Assembly: GCF_040115645.1 (NCBI RefSeq)
Contig: NC_089556.1
Span: 1,054,001 to 1,118,000 of the forward strand
Reading direction: 5' to 3'
DNA from: Euwallacea fornicatus
Taxonomy: Eukaryota > Arthropoda > Insecta > Coleoptera > Curculionidae
DNA: 64,000 bases
Below are positions 62,301 to 64,000 of the stretch, piece after piece (position 1 is the stretch's first letter; each line of letters starts with the position of its first letter). The position numbers were made by a program, and so were the translations under genes. The notes beneath the pieces are model-generated. The model did not search any database and was not told where the DNA came from. It worked only from the letters and a program-made list of their open reading frames with translations.

Positions 62301-64000
62301 AGCCCCACAATGAAAGAATGAAAATTATCCAAGCCTTGAATGGGTTTCCCTTACAACGAAGTGACAAATGGTAAATGGGCTATTTTGTTATAGGAGTAAA
62401 TACGTCTAAAAAGAAACGATCTGATTCGAAAAGAACATTCTATCATGTATCAATGGCATGTCTCAAAAGAATGTTACCAAAGCAGGTAGAAATACAGAGG
62501 ATATAAATCGGAGTAGCATTTTGTTTCGTATGAAAGTGACCACACCTTTTCGAGCTCCTCTCACACATTTTAAGGGTTTCCGGTGTTTTGTTGGCCATTC
62601 TTTTCTGGCAACATTGTTAGGCTCTGAATTGTTTAGCCACATAATAAATGTTGGATACTCGACATTATGCTCTCCTTTTGGTGCCTTGATGAAACGTGAC
62701 TCAGCATCCGAACCTAGATTTAACTTGCCGAAAATTGGTCAATTAAGCTCGATAGGCATGTAATTATTAATTTAACGTTTTTAAGTTTCTCCACATGCGG
62801 AGTTTAATGCCAGTTGTGGTGGTCTTGGATAGCGCGGATCGCATTGGATACGTTAACAAAGCAGCATTCCATTTTTCATTCGATATAATAGCTCTATTAA
62901 AAAGTTTAATATGGTAGCGCGAATAAAACAATAATTAAATCCGATTGTTGCGTCATCGACAGAAGGTGCAACAATGACTTTCGTTACCGCACAACAATGG
63001 TTTATTAGTGGAGAGTGGCTGCCTGAAGATAAGACTCGTTCAATTTACATTCTAAAGAAGTCACAATGACTTCACGAAGTGGACATTTTACATTCTTCGA
63101 GCCCACTTATGAACACATGTTTGGATGGAGCTGGACCAACGGCACTTTTCAGGGATCGCATTGATTGTTTGATGTTTCCTTTCGATTTTGGTTTTTGTGT
63201 TATAAACGAAACGTGGGCAAACTTAAAATCAATGTGTGGTCTCAAAAAGATAACAATTTCGAATTGAGGTTGAGGGAGTTGAGGGAGCTCGGAGCAGCTT
63301 ATTCATCGGCGTCTTATGAACCGAAACGTGATTCTAGCGACCTTGACGCCGAGGTCACTTGGAACTTTGATTTGGTGCTGTTCCAGTTCTGACTTTGCAA
63401 AGTTGAAAAATGGCGCTATTTTCGAGTCGTTGGTTCGATGGCTCCGAAATTTGTGCATCGACACCTTTACAAAGATTATAAAAAGCTGTAGAGAGATAAT
63501 GTGGAGGTGAGAGCACCTATATACGCAAATTTTTGCTTTTTTCCACTTCGTGCGCTGATATTTTTTGGATAACGATAATAAGTTTAACGAAAGCTACGCA
63601 AGCGAGGTGGAAATGCTTCGATTGAACACTTTCCAGCCAAATTTTCTTAACTTCAAAGGATCCTTGCATTCCCAGGGAATTCGAACGCCATTTCGAACCG
63701 TTTTACCTTCGAACCAAAAACGGATTGTTAAACTTATTAAACTGAACAATGCGAGCAACTCAGTAGCTCATAATATCAATCTGTTGCCAACACATTTAAA
63801 TTAGACCTCATAATATGTCAACTGTAACGCCTTCTCTTTGAACAACTACTGTATTATAAACAAGCCAAGACTACCACATTACTCATTCAATAGCTCAACG
63901 AATAAAATCTCATTATACAATATTTTTTAACATAAAAGACAAATCTGATTTCAGTCGGGTGACTGTTATACTCTGTCTAATATCTTATGTTGATTCGAAG
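59330..64000. other. non-coding or unassigned
   Basis: No recognised gene. The patch 61400-62250 is clearly richer in G+C than its surroundings, with ORFs open on both strands (100 codons at 61399-61701, 104 at 61932-62246) but no family motif. It may be an unidentified repeat or a promoter/first-exon region of a gene beyond the window. The rest is A+T-rich. Confidence 0.5.

Noticed and set aside
1..64000. CRISPR arrays, bacterial operons, phage or plasmid modules
   Set aside because: No regularly spaced repeats, no densely packed ORFs and no ribosome binding sites; the window is a eukaryotic nuclear sequence.

Overview
This is an A+T-rich eukaryotic window that reads as insect genomic DNA, most likely from a holometabolous insect (a beetle would fit, but the order cannot be fixed from this window). 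There are no operons, ribosome binding sites or closely packed ORFs. One multi-exon gene with consensus splice sites sits in long non-coding DNA loaded with decayed DNA transposons and MITEs.

The one confidently identified host gene is a group B Sox transcription factor of the SoxB2/Sox21 type (Sox21b-like) on the minus strand. Its coding exons are 37584-37356, 30350-30156, 19446-19295 and 14926-14327. Spliced together they give an uninterrupted 391-residue protein with matching phases (1, 1, 0). It has an HMG box split by an intron, an alanine-rich segment, a Tyr/Met-rich middle, Gln and Ser/Thr runs, and a C-terminus ending in PLTVIF. The coding span is 23.3 kb with introns of 7.0, 10.7 and 4.4 kb. 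A 3' splice site at 37598 just before the start codon implies at least one upstream 5'UTR exon; a candidate ends at 38377.

Layout. 1-14326 is downstream of the Sox gene and holds a mariner relic (5350-6123) and a 664-bp MITE (7746-8409). 14327-37597 is the Sox gene. Intron 2 carries a Tc1-like element with terminal inverted repeats (21116-22512) and two relics of another IS630-Tc1-mariner (ITm) family, one of them a 2-kb element with recognisable ends (26463-28518). Intron 1 carries an ITm relic, a LINE reverse-transcriptase fragment and a MITE. 37598-64000 lies upstream of the Sox start. It holds a 63-nt hairpin (39457-39519), a 1212-bp foldback element with two 423-bp arms differing at four positions (45507-46718), a pogo/Tigger-like relic (53650-55520), and one coding-like minus-strand segment with good splice signals (59136-59329) that may be an exon of a second, unidentified gene.

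Many of the mobile elements share outer ends of the form TATACAGGGTGT / ACACCCTGTATA, and several such ends occur alone. No CRISPR array or convincing RNA gene was found. The Sox product would act in the nucleus. Everything else is non-coding or mobile-element-derived and does not form a pathway with it.
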